A stretch of 25,445 nt of DNA from Spirochaetaceae bacterium (lineage in GTDB: Bacteria; Spirochaetota; Spirochaetia; Treponematales; Breznakiellaceae), in assembly GCA_031256815.1 (NCBI GenBank), contig JAIRPU010000026.1, positions 1 through 25,445 of the forward strand. Direction: 5' to 3'. Positions 17,264 to 25,305 of this stretch are shown in pieces (the first letter of the stretch is position 1; every line of letters begins with the position of its first letter). The notes below the pieces were generated by a model that saw only the letters and a program-made list of their open reading frames with translations, was not told the DNA's origin and searched no databases. The translations under genes and the position numbers were made by a program.

Positions 17264-18232
17264 TTATGCCTTTTTCATTGTACGCTGACGTATTACGTCT
17301 ACCCATACGGCAAGTACGATAACCGCCCCTATGGCAAATGTTTGCAGGTTTGCATCTACACGCAGCAGATTAAGCCCGTTACGAAGCACTGCTATCAAAA
17401 GAACGCCGACTATTGTATTGCCTATGCGCCCTATGCCGCCAAAGAAACTTGCGCCGCCTATAATAACAGCGGCTATGGCGTCTGTTTCGTAATCAGTTCC
17501 GGCAAGCGGATATGCCGAATCTGTACGGCCAACCAGCACGAGGCCGGCGAGCGCCGCCATTCCGCCAGAAATTACATAAACCAAATTTAATATTCCGTCT
17601 ACGTTAATACCGGAAAGCCGGCTTGCTTCTTTATTGCCGCCTACAGCGTAAATATAGCGGCCGGTTGCCGTGCGTGTAAGGAATATGTACATAAACACAT
17701 ACAGTACTATAACAAGGCCAATTGAAATTTCGGTAATGTTATTTGTATAACCCGCCCAGATTTTATGCTTCATGGCAAAACCGGAAATAGGCTGAGATGC
17801 TGTTACAACCAGCGCCAGTCCGCGCGCCATTTGCTTCATTCCCAAAGTAGAAATAAACGGGTGCGGAAGGCGCAGTTTTGTAAGCATAAGCCCGTTACAG
17901 AGACCCAAAAGTCCGCCGGTACCCAAACAGAGTATCATCGCCAGAATGGGATTAAGGTTAAAATTGCGGACAAAAAGCCCCATAATCATTGTGGAAAGCG
18001 CCAGGACAGAGCCAACCGAAAGGTCTATACCTGCCGTAAGAATGGCAAGGAACATACCTATAGACACAATAGAATTTACAACAGCCTGTGCGCCTACATT
18101 GCGCAGGTTATCCGCCGTTAAAAACCGCGGAGTAGCTATGGTCATAATTATACAGAGCAGTATAAGCACGAAGACTACGCCGAAGCTGTAAATATGTTCT
18201 TTAATGTTAAACCCTTTTTTTTCTAAAGCCAT
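17264..18232 (-). CDS. Sugar ABC transporter permease (CUT2/RbsC family), system A
   Basis: This 322-residue permease starts at ATG 18232, which I preferred to the in-frame GTG three codons earlier: AAAGGTG, which includes that GTG, forms a ribosome site six bases before the ATG. The signature AGIDLSVGSV lies near residue 70, and DAIAAVIIGGASFFGGIG marks the conserved C-terminal block. Multiple membrane helices span the chain, and the length is normal. It follows ATPase A by 42 bases and probably forms the core of one importer with it. There is no adjacent binding protein: a complete second system comes next, and the likely partner is binding protein A nearly 4 kb downstream. Confidence 0.93.
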   Translation of the reverse strand: MALEKKGFNIKEHIYSFGVVFVLILLCIIMTIATPRFLTADNLRNVGAQAVVNSIVSIGMFLAILTAGIDLSVGSVLALSTMIMGLFVRNFNLNPILAMILCLGTGGLLGLCNGLMLTKLRLPHPFISTLGMKQMARGLALVVTASQPISGFAMKHKIWAGYTNNITEISIGLVIVLYVFMYIFLTRTATGRYIYAVGGNKEASRLSGINVDGILNLVYVISGGMAALAGLVLVGRTDSAYPLAGTDYETDAIAAVIIGGASFFGGIGRIGNTIVGVLLIAVLRNGLNLLRVDANLQTFAIGAVIVLAVWVDVIRQRTMKKA

Positions 18233-18274
18233 TTTATTCACCTTTATAATTTTATTTTAACGAAAGAGCGCCCG

Positions 18275-19795
18275 TTAAGCCGCACTTTTTTCCGATTGAA
18301 GCCCTGAAGCGGCAAACATAATTTTTTCCTGCGAAATTTCATCGCCTTTAAGTTCTGCCGTTACTTTACCTTCGTACATCACCATGATGCGGTCGGACAT
18401 TCCTATACATTCGTCCATCTCCGAACTTACCATTATTACAGCAGCGCCATTTTTAATAAGCTCGTTTACAAGGTTGTAAACCTCAACCTTTGCTCCCACA
18501 TCTATACCGCGTGTAGGCTCATCAATAATGAACACCTTGCTTTTGGAAAGCAGCCATTTTGCTATAACCACCTTTTGCTGATTTCCGCCGGAAAGATTCC
18601 CCGCCGCCTGATTAACGCTTGGGGTACGTGTTTTAAGTTCTTCAACTTTTTCTTCCGCAATCAATTTAAGGTATTTTAAATCAAGAAGCGGACCAAAATG
18701 CTTAAAGTTCTTTAAATTTACAAGAGTAGAGTTAAATTCTATTGTTTGAATAAGCACAAGCCCCTGCCCTTTGCGGTCTTCTGTAAGGAAGGCTATGCCG
18801 GCGTTAATTGAATCGCGCGGATTTTTTATATGAACTTCTTTGCCTTCAACAAATATTTTTCCGGCGTCAACCGGGTCGGCTCCGGTAAGCGCGCGCATGG
18901 TTTCCGTCCGGCCTGAACCTACAAGGCCTGCAAAACCAAGCACCTCTCCCGCGTGAATTTTAAACGAAATGCCGTCTATAACGCCCTTTCGGCTAAGCCC
19001 TTCTACGCGCAGCATTTCTTTGCCAATCTCAACCTTTACTTTTGGATACTTGTTTGTAATTTCGCGCCCAACCATAAGTTTAACTATATCGTCTATGGAA
19101 GTTGTGCCTACTTCGCGTGTTTCAACGGTTTTACCATCGCGCAGAACGGTAATGCGGTCGCATACCGCTTTTACTTCGTGAAGCCGGTGCGATACATAGA
19201 TTATTGCGTGCCCTTTGGAGCGCAAATCCTTAATTATGCCAAGAAGCTGATTCGCTTCACGTTCGCTAAGCGCGGCGGTAGGTTCGTCCATGATTATTAA
19301 TCTTGCGTTTGTACGAACCGCCCTTGCTATTTCGATGAGCTGCTGTTTGCCAACGCCAAGCGCGCCCACTTCGGCATCGGGGTCAAGGTCAAGTCCAAGC
19401 GATTTTATTGCGGCTATCGATTCTTTTCGCATACGCGCGCGGTCTGTCCAGCCGATTTTTTTAAGGCTGAGTTCTTCGCGTCCCAAAAATATATTTTCGT
19501 AAACCGTCATGTGAGGAATCTGATTAAGTTCCTGATATATACAGGCTATTCCAATTTCCATTGATTTGTGCGGCGACATTTGCTCAAGTTTTAAACCGTC
19601 GAACCACACTTCGCCTTCATCCGCGGAATGTGCGCCGGTAATCGCTTTTATAATTGTTGATTTTCCAGCGCCGTTTTCTCCGACAAGCCCATGAACTTCT
19701 CCAGGGCGAACTTCCAGGTTTACTTTGTCCAGAGCAAGAACGCCAGGGAAGCGTTTTGTTACGTTCACAAGGCGCAATAACGCGTTTTTTTCCAC
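18275..19795 (-). CDS. Sugar ABC transporter double ATPase (RbsA/MglA family), system A
   Basis: This 506-residue tandem ATPase has GENGAGKST (40-47 within the Walker A), a degenerate signature LGVGKQQ and LIIMDEPTAALS in domain 1. Domain 2 has GLVGSGRTE (non-canonical, normal for RbsA), LSGGNQQKVVIAKWLL and FIIDEPTRGIDVG. The start is GTG 19795, supported by a strong GAGGAGGTA ribosome site six bases upstream. It is the first gene of the A/B block and stands behind a near-consensus sigma-70 promoter. The protein likely works with permease A, and with binding protein A if the nested-operon reading is right. The C-terminal tail after EKIMFAASG is family-like. Confidence 0.94.
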   Translation of the reverse strand: MEKNALLRLVNVTKRFPGVLALDKVNLEVRPGEVHGLVGENGAGKSTIIKAITGAHSADEGEVWFDGLKLEQMSPHKSMEIGIACIYQELNQIPHMTVYENIFLGREELSLKKIGWTDRARMRKESIAAIKSLGLDLDPDAEVGALGVGKQQLIEIARAVRTNARLIIMDEPTAALSEREANQLLGIIKDLRSKGHAIIYVSHRLHEVKAVCDRITVLRDGKTVETREVGTTSIDDIVKLMVGREITNKYPKVKVEIGKEMLRVEGLSRKGVIDGISFKIHAGEVLGFAGLVGSGRTETMRALTGADPVDAGKIFVEGKEVHIKNPRDSINAGIAFLTEDRKGQGLVLIQTIEFNSTLVNLKNFKHFGPLLDLKYLKLIAEEKVEELKTRTPSVNQAAGNLSGGNQQKVVIAKWLLSKSKVFIIDEPTRGIDVGAKVEVYNLVNELIKNGAAVIMVSSEMDECIGMSDRIMVMYEGKVTAELKGDEISQEKIMFAASGLQSEKSAA

Positions 19796-19864
19796 TTACT
19801 ACCTCCTCGTAGTTTTTTTGCGGCTTTTAGAACAGAACCGTCTAAAAAAGCTTCTTTCAATCCT

Positions 19865-19893
19865 ATTGTATATTTAAGAAAGCAGTTTGTCAA
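19865..19893 (-). promoter_or_regulatory. Strong sigma-70 promoter of the A/B transporter block
   Basis: On the minus strand, a perfect -35 TTGACA (19893-19888) and -10 TACAAT (19870-19865, 5/6) are separated by 17 bases. The start site would be near 19858, giving a leader of about 60 bases before the GTG of ATPase A. This is the best promoter match in the window and would serve at least ATPase A and permease A. Confidence 0.75.
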
Positions 19894-19924
19894 GCATTTT
19901 TTTGCAAATTTATGAAAATTTTTG

Positions 19925-19956
19925 CAGGAATACTGAAAACGGTTGCAGTATTCCTG
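19925..19956. promoter_or_regulatory. 32-bp palindrome with LacI-like core upstream of the A/B promoter
   Basis: CAGGAATACTG (19925-19935) and its exact complement (19946-19956) flank a ten-base centre. The middle reads TGAAAACGGTTGCA (19934-19947), which fits the LacI/CcpA-type operator pattern TGWAANCGNTNWCA except at one position. It is centred about 80 bases before the predicted start site. It might also be a terminator of the upstream cyclase gene, but the T-run (19961-19967) is on the wrong strand. A shorter 6-bp stem (GGGCAG/CTGCCC, 19980-19997) lies next to it. Nothing else is evident in the 282-base gap. Confidence 0.5.
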
Positions 19957-20077
19957 ACGCTTTTTTTAAGATTTTTTCAGGGCAGAGAAAGCTGCCCAAA
20001 CAAAACAGAAGAGTTGTTTTTTGATGTTGGTTATAAACAATGCAAGCTGCGCCGGTAAAATTCCGCAGAATTATCGT

Positions 20078-21307
20078 TTATCTGCTTATTCCGGTGTAAT
20101 CGCGCAATTCTACCGTACGGAAAGAGCCGTCCTGGGAATCCAGGCATATAACACAGTTTCGACCCGCTTCCTTTGCCTTGTAAAGCGCGGTGTCGGCATT
20201 TTTGTATAGCTCTTCGGCACTGTCCATACAGCCGCCACGCATAATGTAAAGCCCCAAACTCGCCGTTACATAAGGCGCGGTAGCAGAAAATTCATGCGGA
20301 ATTTTTGTTTCAATTAATAACTGGCGAATTTTAAGCGCGACACGCTCAGATTCTATAATTCTGTTCTCTGTCCATATTACAATAAACTCTTCACCGCCTA
20401 CTCTTGCCGCAAAAAGTTTTTCTTCTTCCATAAGACGTTTTAATAAATTACCCACAGTCTGAAGCACCTCGTCCCCTTTTTGATGCCCGTAGTTGTCGTT
20501 ATAGTTTTTAAAAAAATCAATATCCATCATAATTGCGCATACAGTTTGATGAACATGGCGGCATACCGAAATATACAGCGGCACAGACTGTTCAAAACTT
20601 CTGCGGTTATTAAGGCCTGTAAGCTGGTCGTGTATGCTTTCTTCGTGAAACAGGTCGCGTTCGGCTTCCAGCGAGCTGGAATTAACAACGCTTTTAAAAA
20701 ACACAAACGAACTATACCAGTTCATTATTAAAGTAAGGACGCTGCAGGCCGCTACGTTTAAAATATCATAATATGAATTCATTGCCAGTTCTATGCCAAA
20801 AAGTTTTTGTGAATATTTATAAAAGAATATAAAACCGACCATTATTCCCGCGTTTAAGGCAAGGCTGAAGAAAGCCCCGTAAACAAACATAACTTCAAAA
20901 CTAAGAAAAAAAAGTAAAAAACGCAGCGTGTAAATTCCCTTGGTAAAAATGCACACGTACATTGCAAACAAAAAAATTACCGCTGTATAAATTATTACGC
21001 TGGCCATGTATGCCGCGTGTGTTTTTATGCTTTTTTTTACAAGCGTAATGTTGTAAAAAAACAAGAAAAACTGAAAAATGGCAAACGCAAAATAAACTGT
21101 TTTTGATTTTCCTGTGCAGTCCGGATAAAACGAAAGCAAAACAATAATCGCTGCTGTTACGGGGCAGGCTATTATTAAACCGGAAGCATTATGTTTATCA
21201 ACAACGCCTATTAAAGAGGCGATTTTTTCTTTGTTAAATCCAAAATAACGCCAGCGTTCAATAATCGCGCTGATACGCCATGACAGTTCTTTACCCCAGT
21301 TTGCCAT
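20078..21307 (-). CDS. Membrane-bound diguanylate cyclase (GGDEF)
   Basis: The 409-residue enzyme predicted to make c-di-GMP from two GTP has an N-terminal half with about six hydrophobic segments (residues about 45-210), likely a membrane sensor of unknown ligand. The GGDEF domain follows, opening with HDQLTGLNNRRSF and MMDIDFFKNYNDNYGHQKGDE. The active loop is GGEEF (304-308), so it should be catalytic. The product-inhibition I-site (RxxD before GGEEF) is absent: the equivalent positions are Glu and Leu, so feedback by c-di-GMP through this site is not expected. No ribosome site stands before ATG 21307. It lies 50 bases after the anti-sigma factor gene and could be its operon partner. No PilZ or EAL protein is in the window. 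Confidence 0.92.
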   Translation of the reverse strand: MANWGKELSWRISAIIERWRYFGFNKEKIASLIGVVDKHNASGLIIACPVTAAIIVLLSFYPDCTGKSKTVYFAFAIFQFFLFFYNITLVKKSIKTHAAYMASVIIYTAVIFLFAMYVCIFTKGIYTLRFLLFFLSFEVMFVYGAFFSLALNAGIMVGFIFFYKYSQKLFGIELAMNSYYDILNVAACSVLTLIMNWYSSFVFFKSVVNSSSLEAERDLFHEESIHDQLTGLNNRRSFEQSVPLYISVCRHVHQTVCAIMMDIDFFKNYNDNYGHQKGDEVLQTVGNLLKRLMEEEKLFAARVGGEEFIVIWTENRIIESERVALKIRQLLIETKIPHEFSATAPYVTASLGLYIMRGGCMDSAEELYKNADTALYKAKEAGRNCVICLDSQDGSFRTVELRDYTGISR

Positions 21308-21359
21308 AATTTATTGTAACACAGGGCAAATCAATCCTTCAAGTGGCATTAAACGGCGT

Positions 21360-21809
21360 TTAGCGTACAAATTTTTCGTGAAAATCGTCTAAATGGCTTA
21401 AAATGAACAATGCGCCGTAAATTGTTATTACACAACCTGTAGTTATGCCAAAAGGAAGAATAAACGAAACGCCGCTGGATTCTACAATGGCGCGAAAGTC
21501 TATGCCAAAATATGCGCTGGCCAGCGAAAACAAAATAAAAACGCCGGCTATAACCCAGCCGCGCAGCGAAAAACTGCCGCGTTTAAAAGCGCCTGTTTCG
21601 TCTATTCTCAAAACGCGCATAACAGAAGCCGCCATATTTGGAAAAAAGGGCATAAAGGTTCCGCGCATAAGCCTGTGCGCCATATTAAGCCTGCGTTTTT
21701 CGGCCGCGCATGAGGCGCAGAACGCCGTATGCAACGCTGCCTCCAGCCTTACAAAAATCGAAATTTCATCGGATTCATATAAAATATCCAATACATCTTT
21801 ACACTTCAA
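21360..21809 (-). CDS. Membrane anti-sigma factor with zinc-type HxxxCxxC motif
   Basis: In this 149-residue protein the N-terminal part carries His27-x3-Cys31-x2-Cys34, the hallmark of zinc-binding anti-sigma (ZAS/zf-HC2) domains that hold an ECF sigma factor inactive. Two hydrophobic segments follow (about 84-101 and 113-140), so it is anchored in the inner membrane. The start is TTG 21809, supported by GAGGT six bases upstream; the preceding sigma gene ends within that ribosome site, three bases before the TTG. This tight coupling is the normal arrangement for a sigma/anti-sigma pair. The extracytoplasmic part is tiny, so the signal may be sensed in the membrane, by zinc/thiol chemistry or through a partner. 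No protease site is apparent. Confidence 0.85.
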   Translation of the reverse strand: MKCKDVLDILYESDEISIFVRLEAALHTAFCASCAAEKRRLNMAHRLMRGTFMPFFPNMAASVMRVLRIDETGAFKRGSFSLRGWVIAGVFILFSLASAYFGIDFRAIVESSGVSFILPFGITTGCVITIYGALFILSHLDDFHEKFVR

Positions 21810-21812
21810 AAT

Positions 21813-22367
21813 TTACCTCACATCCCGCAATTTCTCGCGAAGTATTTTTTTTGCCCTGAATATATGAGATTTAATCGTATTTACAGGATCGCCAGTGATA
21901 GTGCTTATTTCATAATAAGAACAATCATAGAAAAAAAACAAATCTATGCACACGCGGTATTTTTCCGGAAGGTCATTAACCGCTTCCCGAACCGCTTCCC
22001 GAACCGCCGCGCGAACGCTTTCTTCTTCGGGGGTTAAGCCAAACACGGCTTCAGCATTTTCGGCAAGTCCGGCATATTCTGTCCGCCGCTGCGCCTTGTT
22101 TATGGCAGAATTATAAGCAATTCGGTAAAGCCATGTAGAAAACCGCGAACGGCCTTCAAACTGTCCAAGACTTCTGAATGCCTTTACAAATACCTCTTGC
22201 GTAAAATCCTCGCTGTCGCCCGGATTATGAAAAAAGCTCATTCCAAGCGAATAAACCTGCTTCTCGTAACGTTCCACCAGCATCCGGTAAAACGAATCTT
22301 CCCCGTTTAAAACCTTTTCAACGAGTACCGCGTCTGTAAGGACAATCGTCCCTAGTCCAAGCGGCAA
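21813..22367 (-). CDS. ECF-type RNA polymerase sigma factor
   Basis: This is a 184-residue sigma factor of the extracytoplasmic-function class. Region 2 spans YRMLVERYEKQVYSLGMSFF through DFTQEVFVKAFRSL and RFSTWLYRIAYN. Region 4 is LPEKYRVCIDLFFF followed by the helix-turn-helix YEISTITGDPVNTIKSHIFRAKK. Only these two domains are present, as expected for the class. The start is probably TTG 22367, two bases after the stop of the upstream small membrane protein, with a modest AAGAG ribosome site. No ATG lies near. The linker between domains contains a repeated AVRE unit encoded by a 12-base tandem repeat. The adjacent zinc anti-sigma gene is its predicted inhibitor. Confidence 0.93.
   Translation of the reverse strand: MPLGLGTIVLTDAVLVEKVLNGEDSFYRMLVERYEKQVYSLGMSFFHNPGDSEDFTQEVFVKAFRSLGQFEGRSRFSTWLYRIAYNSAINKAQRRTEYAGLAENAEAVFGLTPEEESVRAAVREAVREAVNDLPEKYRVCIDLFFFYDCSYYEISTITGDPVNTIKSHIFRAKKILREKLRDVR
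21981..22016. repeat. 12-bp in-frame tandem repeat inside the sigma factor linker
   Basis: Two identical 12-base units (CGCTTCCCGAAC, 21981-21992 and 21993-22004) are followed by a degenerate third unit ending at 22016. Because the unit is 12 bases, copy-number change keeps the frame and lengthens the AVRE segment between sigma regions 2 and 4. Confidence 0.7.
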
Positions 22368-22369
22368 CG

Positions 22370-22705
22370 TTAAGCTCTTAATTTGCGTTTAATCACAAAA
22401 AATAACAACAATGATATGCCCAGGGAAAGCGGTATAACCCCGCCCAAAAGCTCCATTGTTATGTCTGTCGCAACCATCAAAAACAGAGTAAGACACAGCC
22501 CGACACCGCTTAGAAGCAGTCCCGTAAACAAACTGAACAACTCCAGGTCTATTGCCGGTCTTTGATATTGCCCGCTCTGTATAAGCATTGACTTGCGCTT
22601 ATGCCCCCACAGCAGATAAAAAAACACTACAACAGAACCCATAACTATTCCGACTATGGGAATAATCGCTACAATTACCTGTGCGGCGGCTGTTGCTCTT
22701 TCCAT
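22370..22705 (-). CDS. Small three-helix membrane protein of unknown function
   Basis: This is a 111-residue protein from ATG 22705, chosen because AGGAGA stands six bases upstream; an upstream in-frame ATG would add seven residues without a ribosome site. Three hydrophobic segments are visible: about 7-33, a middle one near 57-77, and a C-terminal one ending in the basic tail VIKRKLRA. The loop after the first helix is basic and suggests its cytoplasmic side. I recognise no family motif. It is the first gene of the ECF operon and ends two bases before the sigma factor start. Small membrane proteins in that position are often co-regulated or act as extra sensors, but that is inference. Confidence 0.75.
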   Translation of the reverse strand: MERATAAAQVIVAIIPIVGIVMGSVVVFFYLLWGHKRKSMLIQSGQYQRPAIDLELFSLFTGLLLSGVGLCLTLFLMVATDITMELLGGVIPLSLGISLLLFFVIKRKLRA

Positions 22706-22748
22706 TTTTTCTCCTAAGTAAAACAATAAAACCGCACAAACCTGTTAT

Positions 22749-22776
22749 TTTGACACAAAATGAATCAAAAAGTTGC
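22749..22776 (-). promoter_or_regulatory. ECF-like promoter in front of the sigma factor operon
   Basis: On the minus strand, GCAACTT (22776-22770) and GTCAAA (22754-22749) are 15 bases apart. This resembles the common ECF pattern of an AAC-containing -35 (GGAACTT in sigma-E) and a -10 containing GTC. It lies about 45 bases before the ATG of the small membrane protein, so the sigma factor may drive its own operon. No convincing sigma-70 promoter competes here. Confidence 0.5.
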
Positions 22777-22799
22777 GCGCGGTGATTTTTTTACACGAT

Positions 22800-24284
22800 T
22801 TACCGGTATAAAGGCGAAAGCGCGTTCAAATATTTATTATATTCCGAATAAGCGCTTTTATATGCGGCGACATTCGCTGCTTCCGGCATAACACATTCAT
22901 CTTCGCGCAGCGCTATATGCTCGGCACAAAGCGCCGCTATGCCGGTTGAACGCCCCTGCTGTTTTTCAAGACACCAAAGCGCCTGAATTGCCGCTCCAAT
23001 TGCCGCGGCTTCGTCATTTACAGGGCGTTTTACAGGCAAATTCATTATATCCGCCGCCATACGCCGCCATACGGCGCTTTTGCTCCCGCCGCCTATAATG
23101 CGAATTTCGCGCGCCTTAAAGCCAAGCGCGTTAAAAGCGTCAAGCCCGCCGCGCATTCCAAAAATCGCGCTTTCCAGCGCGGCGCGGGCAATATTCGCGC
23201 GGGAAGCGTTTGCCGCGGAAAGCCCCATTATGCTTGCCCTGCCGCCCGGAAGATTTGGAGTACGCTCCCCATTAAAAAACGGAAGCACAACCACGCCTTT
23301 GGAACCAGGCGCTGAACTTAAAGCCGCCTCGTCAAACTCTTTTACGCTCATTCCAAAAAGAGAACGCAGCTCTTCGCTTGCAACAGTACAATTCATTGTA
23401 CAAAGCAGAGGCAAAAAGCCGCCGGTTGAGGCGCTAAAGCCAGAAATACCGTTTTTGGGGTCTGAAACAGGGGTATTTGAATATCCATAAAGAGTGCCGG
23501 AGGTGCCAAGACTCATCGTTAAAAAGCCGTCTTCCACTGTGCCTGTGCCTATTGCGCCCATCATGTTATCGCCCCCGCCGGAAGATACGGGAATACCCTG
23601 CGGAATATTCCAGCGTTTGGCCGCGGATTCCTGCACAAAACCGTTCGGTTCGTCCGCCGCTATTACCGGAGGTAACAGGCCAAAAAGTTTTTCGCCTATA
23701 ATCGAGCAGATTTTTTTTGACCAGGCGCGTTTTGCGCCGTTGTAAAGCGCCGTTCCAGATGTATCGCCTTCTTCGGCGCGGTATTCACCGGTAAAAAGGT
23801 AATTAAGATAATCATGCGGCAGCATAATATAGCGGAGCCGTTCAAAAGCGCTTTTTTTATGTTTTTTTAACCATAGGATTTTTGGGGCGGTAAAACCGGG
23901 AAGCATAAGATTGCATATTTCCGAGATTACCGCATCGTCTCCGCCGGCTTCTTTTGTTATAAATTCACATTCGGCCTGAGTTGAGGTATCGTTCCAGAGT
24001 TTTACGTTATAAACGCTGTTTCCTTGCGCGTCCAGCGGGACAAAGCCGTGCTGGTGTCCGGAAATTCCAATAGCACAGACAGCGCCACGCTCTGCGCCGG
24101 TAAACATTGCAAAACAGCTGTCAAGCGCCGCTGTATACCATTCTGTTTTTTGTTCGCGGGTTCCATCGTTTTCCGCGATTAAATCCAAAGGCTGCTGCGC
24201 CTGCGAAACGATTTGCCTGTTTTCGGCATCATAAAGCGCCACTTTGACGCTCTGCGTTCCCATATCAATTCCAGCTACTATCAT
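22800..24284 (-). CDS. xylB: Xylulokinase
   Basis: The 494-residue FGGY-family carbohydrate kinase phosphorylates D-xylulose to xylulose 5-phosphate with ATP, feeding the pentose phosphate pathway. Features that single out xylulokinase from other FGGY kinases are the SGHQHGFVPLD block, NLMLPGFTAPKILWLKKH and LPHDYLNYLFTGEY, all with close counterparts in E. coli XylB. Asp7 (GIDMGTQS) and Asp239 (GGGDNMMGAIG) correspond to the ATP- and substrate-site aspartates. LGTSGT and IGGGSKSAVWRRMAADI are the family ATP-binding blocks. The length is normal. No ribosome site precedes the ATG, but TATAAT ends seven bases before it. No xylose isomerase (xylA) or regulator lies in the window, so the sugar source (xylose, xylitol or xylulose) is not settled. 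Confidence 0.93.
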   Translation of the reverse strand: MIVAGIDMGTQSVKVALYDAENRQIVSQAQQPLDLIAENDGTREQKTEWYTAALDSCFAMFTGAERGAVCAIGISGHQHGFVPLDAQGNSVYNVKLWNDTSTQAECEFITKEAGGDDAVISEICNLMLPGFTAPKILWLKKHKKSAFERLRYIMLPHDYLNYLFTGEYRAEEGDTSGTALYNGAKRAWSKKICSIIGEKLFGLLPPVIAADEPNGFVQESAAKRWNIPQGIPVSSGGGDNMMGAIGTGTVEDGFLTMSLGTSGTLYGYSNTPVSDPKNGISGFSASTGGFLPLLCTMNCTVASEELRSLFGMSVKEFDEAALSSAPGSKGVVVLPFFNGERTPNLPGGRASIMGLSAANASRANIARAALESAIFGMRGGLDAFNALGFKAREIRIIGGGSKSAVWRRMAADIMNLPVKRPVNDEAAAIGAAIQALWCLEKQQGRSTGIAALCAEHIALREDECVMPEAANVAAYKSAYSEYNKYLNALSPLYR

Positions 24285-24348
24285 ATTTTGTATTATATAT
24301 ATTTTGGTTTTCTTACGCTACCCTTGCAGGGTTCCCGAATAAAGGGCG

Positions 24349-25305
24349 CTACAGGAGGCGGTTTTGCCTTTTTAATATTAAAGAATTGACTGCAAGCACC
24401 GGCAGCTCAATTAAAGGCCCCATAACCAATACCAGTGATATTAGCGGCCGCGAAGGGAAGGTTACCACGGCAAGCGCAAGGGCAACAGGAGAGTTCCTTG
24501 CCTGTGTGGTAAAAACCAGCGCAATAGTATTTTTAAAAGGCAATTTTAATATTTTACCGGTAAATAATGAAACGCAAAAAACAATCACAAAAAACACCAA
24601 TAGGGCCGGCGCCAATTTTATAAAAAGTATTAAGTTGGCAAGCAGCAGGGTTCCTTTTGACGCAAACATTGAAACTATCGCCAGACACAGCATTATAAAT
24701 TGAATATCGCCTGAGTTTTTTATTATTTTTGCCAATATATTCTGCCGGTTGATTTTTTTTAATATAAATTTAAACGCATTTGCAATCAGCATTGGTATAA
24801 TTAAAACAAGAATAATGCTGTAAATAACTGCGCCTGCTCCAAAAGAAACTCCGGTTCGCATAAACACAAGTAAATATACGGGTAACAGAACAATTTGTAA
24901 AATTAAATTTAAGGGCAAAATAGAAGCGCCCAGCGGAACATTGCCGTTTGCCACGCCGGTAAAAATCAAATACCAGTCTGTACATGGCGTAACGAGCAGC
25001 ATTATAAAGCCTGTTTGTAAGTCGATTTGTCCGTAAAGGAATAATTTTGACAAAACAAACGCGAACAAAGGCGTAAAAATAAAATTAATTATTAAAGCGG
25101 AAACTGAAAAGCGCAAATCCAAAAACGATGTTGAAATCTTTTTTATTTCAATATCCAAAAAAACAAAAAAAAGCATAATTACAAGAAAAATCTGAATGCC
25201 ATTTTCTGTGTATTGTTCATTAATTATTTTTGATTTTCCAAGTGCTATTCCAGATAAAGCCGAAAGGATAATAAAAACCGGCTGGAATTTTGAAAGGAAA
25301 TTCAT
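24349..25305 (-). CDS. ACR3/bile-acid-symporter superfamily transporter (possible arsenite efflux)
   Basis: This is a 318-residue membrane protein with about nine or ten hydrophobic helices. The block VTPCTDWYLIFTGVANGN (Cys108) followed by LGASILPLNLILQI is the signature of the ACR3-like branch of the BASS superfamily. In ACR3 proteins this Cys is required for arsenite efflux. A second conserved block, TTQARNSPVALALAVVTFP, matches the discontinuous helix near the C-terminus. Arsenite efflux is the closest known role, but no arsR or arsC gene is next to it, and other BASS members carry organic anions. The start ATG 25305 lacks a ribosome site and has TATAGT five bases upstream, so it could be leaderless. 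It precedes xylulokinase by 64 bases on the same strand; a functional link is not evident. Confidence 0.85.
   Translation of the reverse strand: MNFLSKFQPVFIILSALSGIALGKSKIINEQYTENGIQIFLVIMLFFVFLDIEIKKISTSFLDLRFSVSALIINFIFTPLFAFVLSKLFLYGQIDLQTGFIMLLVTPCTDWYLIFTGVANGNVPLGASILPLNLILQIVLLPVYLLVFMRTGVSFGAGAVIYSIILVLIIPMLIANAFKFILKKINRQNILAKIIKNSGDIQFIMLCLAIVSMFASKGTLLLANLILFIKLAPALLVFFVIVFCVSLFTGKILKLPFKNTIALVFTTQARNSPVALALAVVTFPSRPLISLVLVMGPLIELPVLAVNSLILKRQNRLL

Noticed and set aside
17105..17590. 161-codon open frame on the plus strand
   Set aside because: It is antisense to permease A, and its repeated RRQTAT..GAIC peptide is only the translation of the tandem hairpin repeat.
24320..24332. 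Short inverted repeat ACCCTTGCAGGGT as terminator of the transporter gene
   Set aside because: The stem is only five base pairs and no T-run follows on the minus strand.
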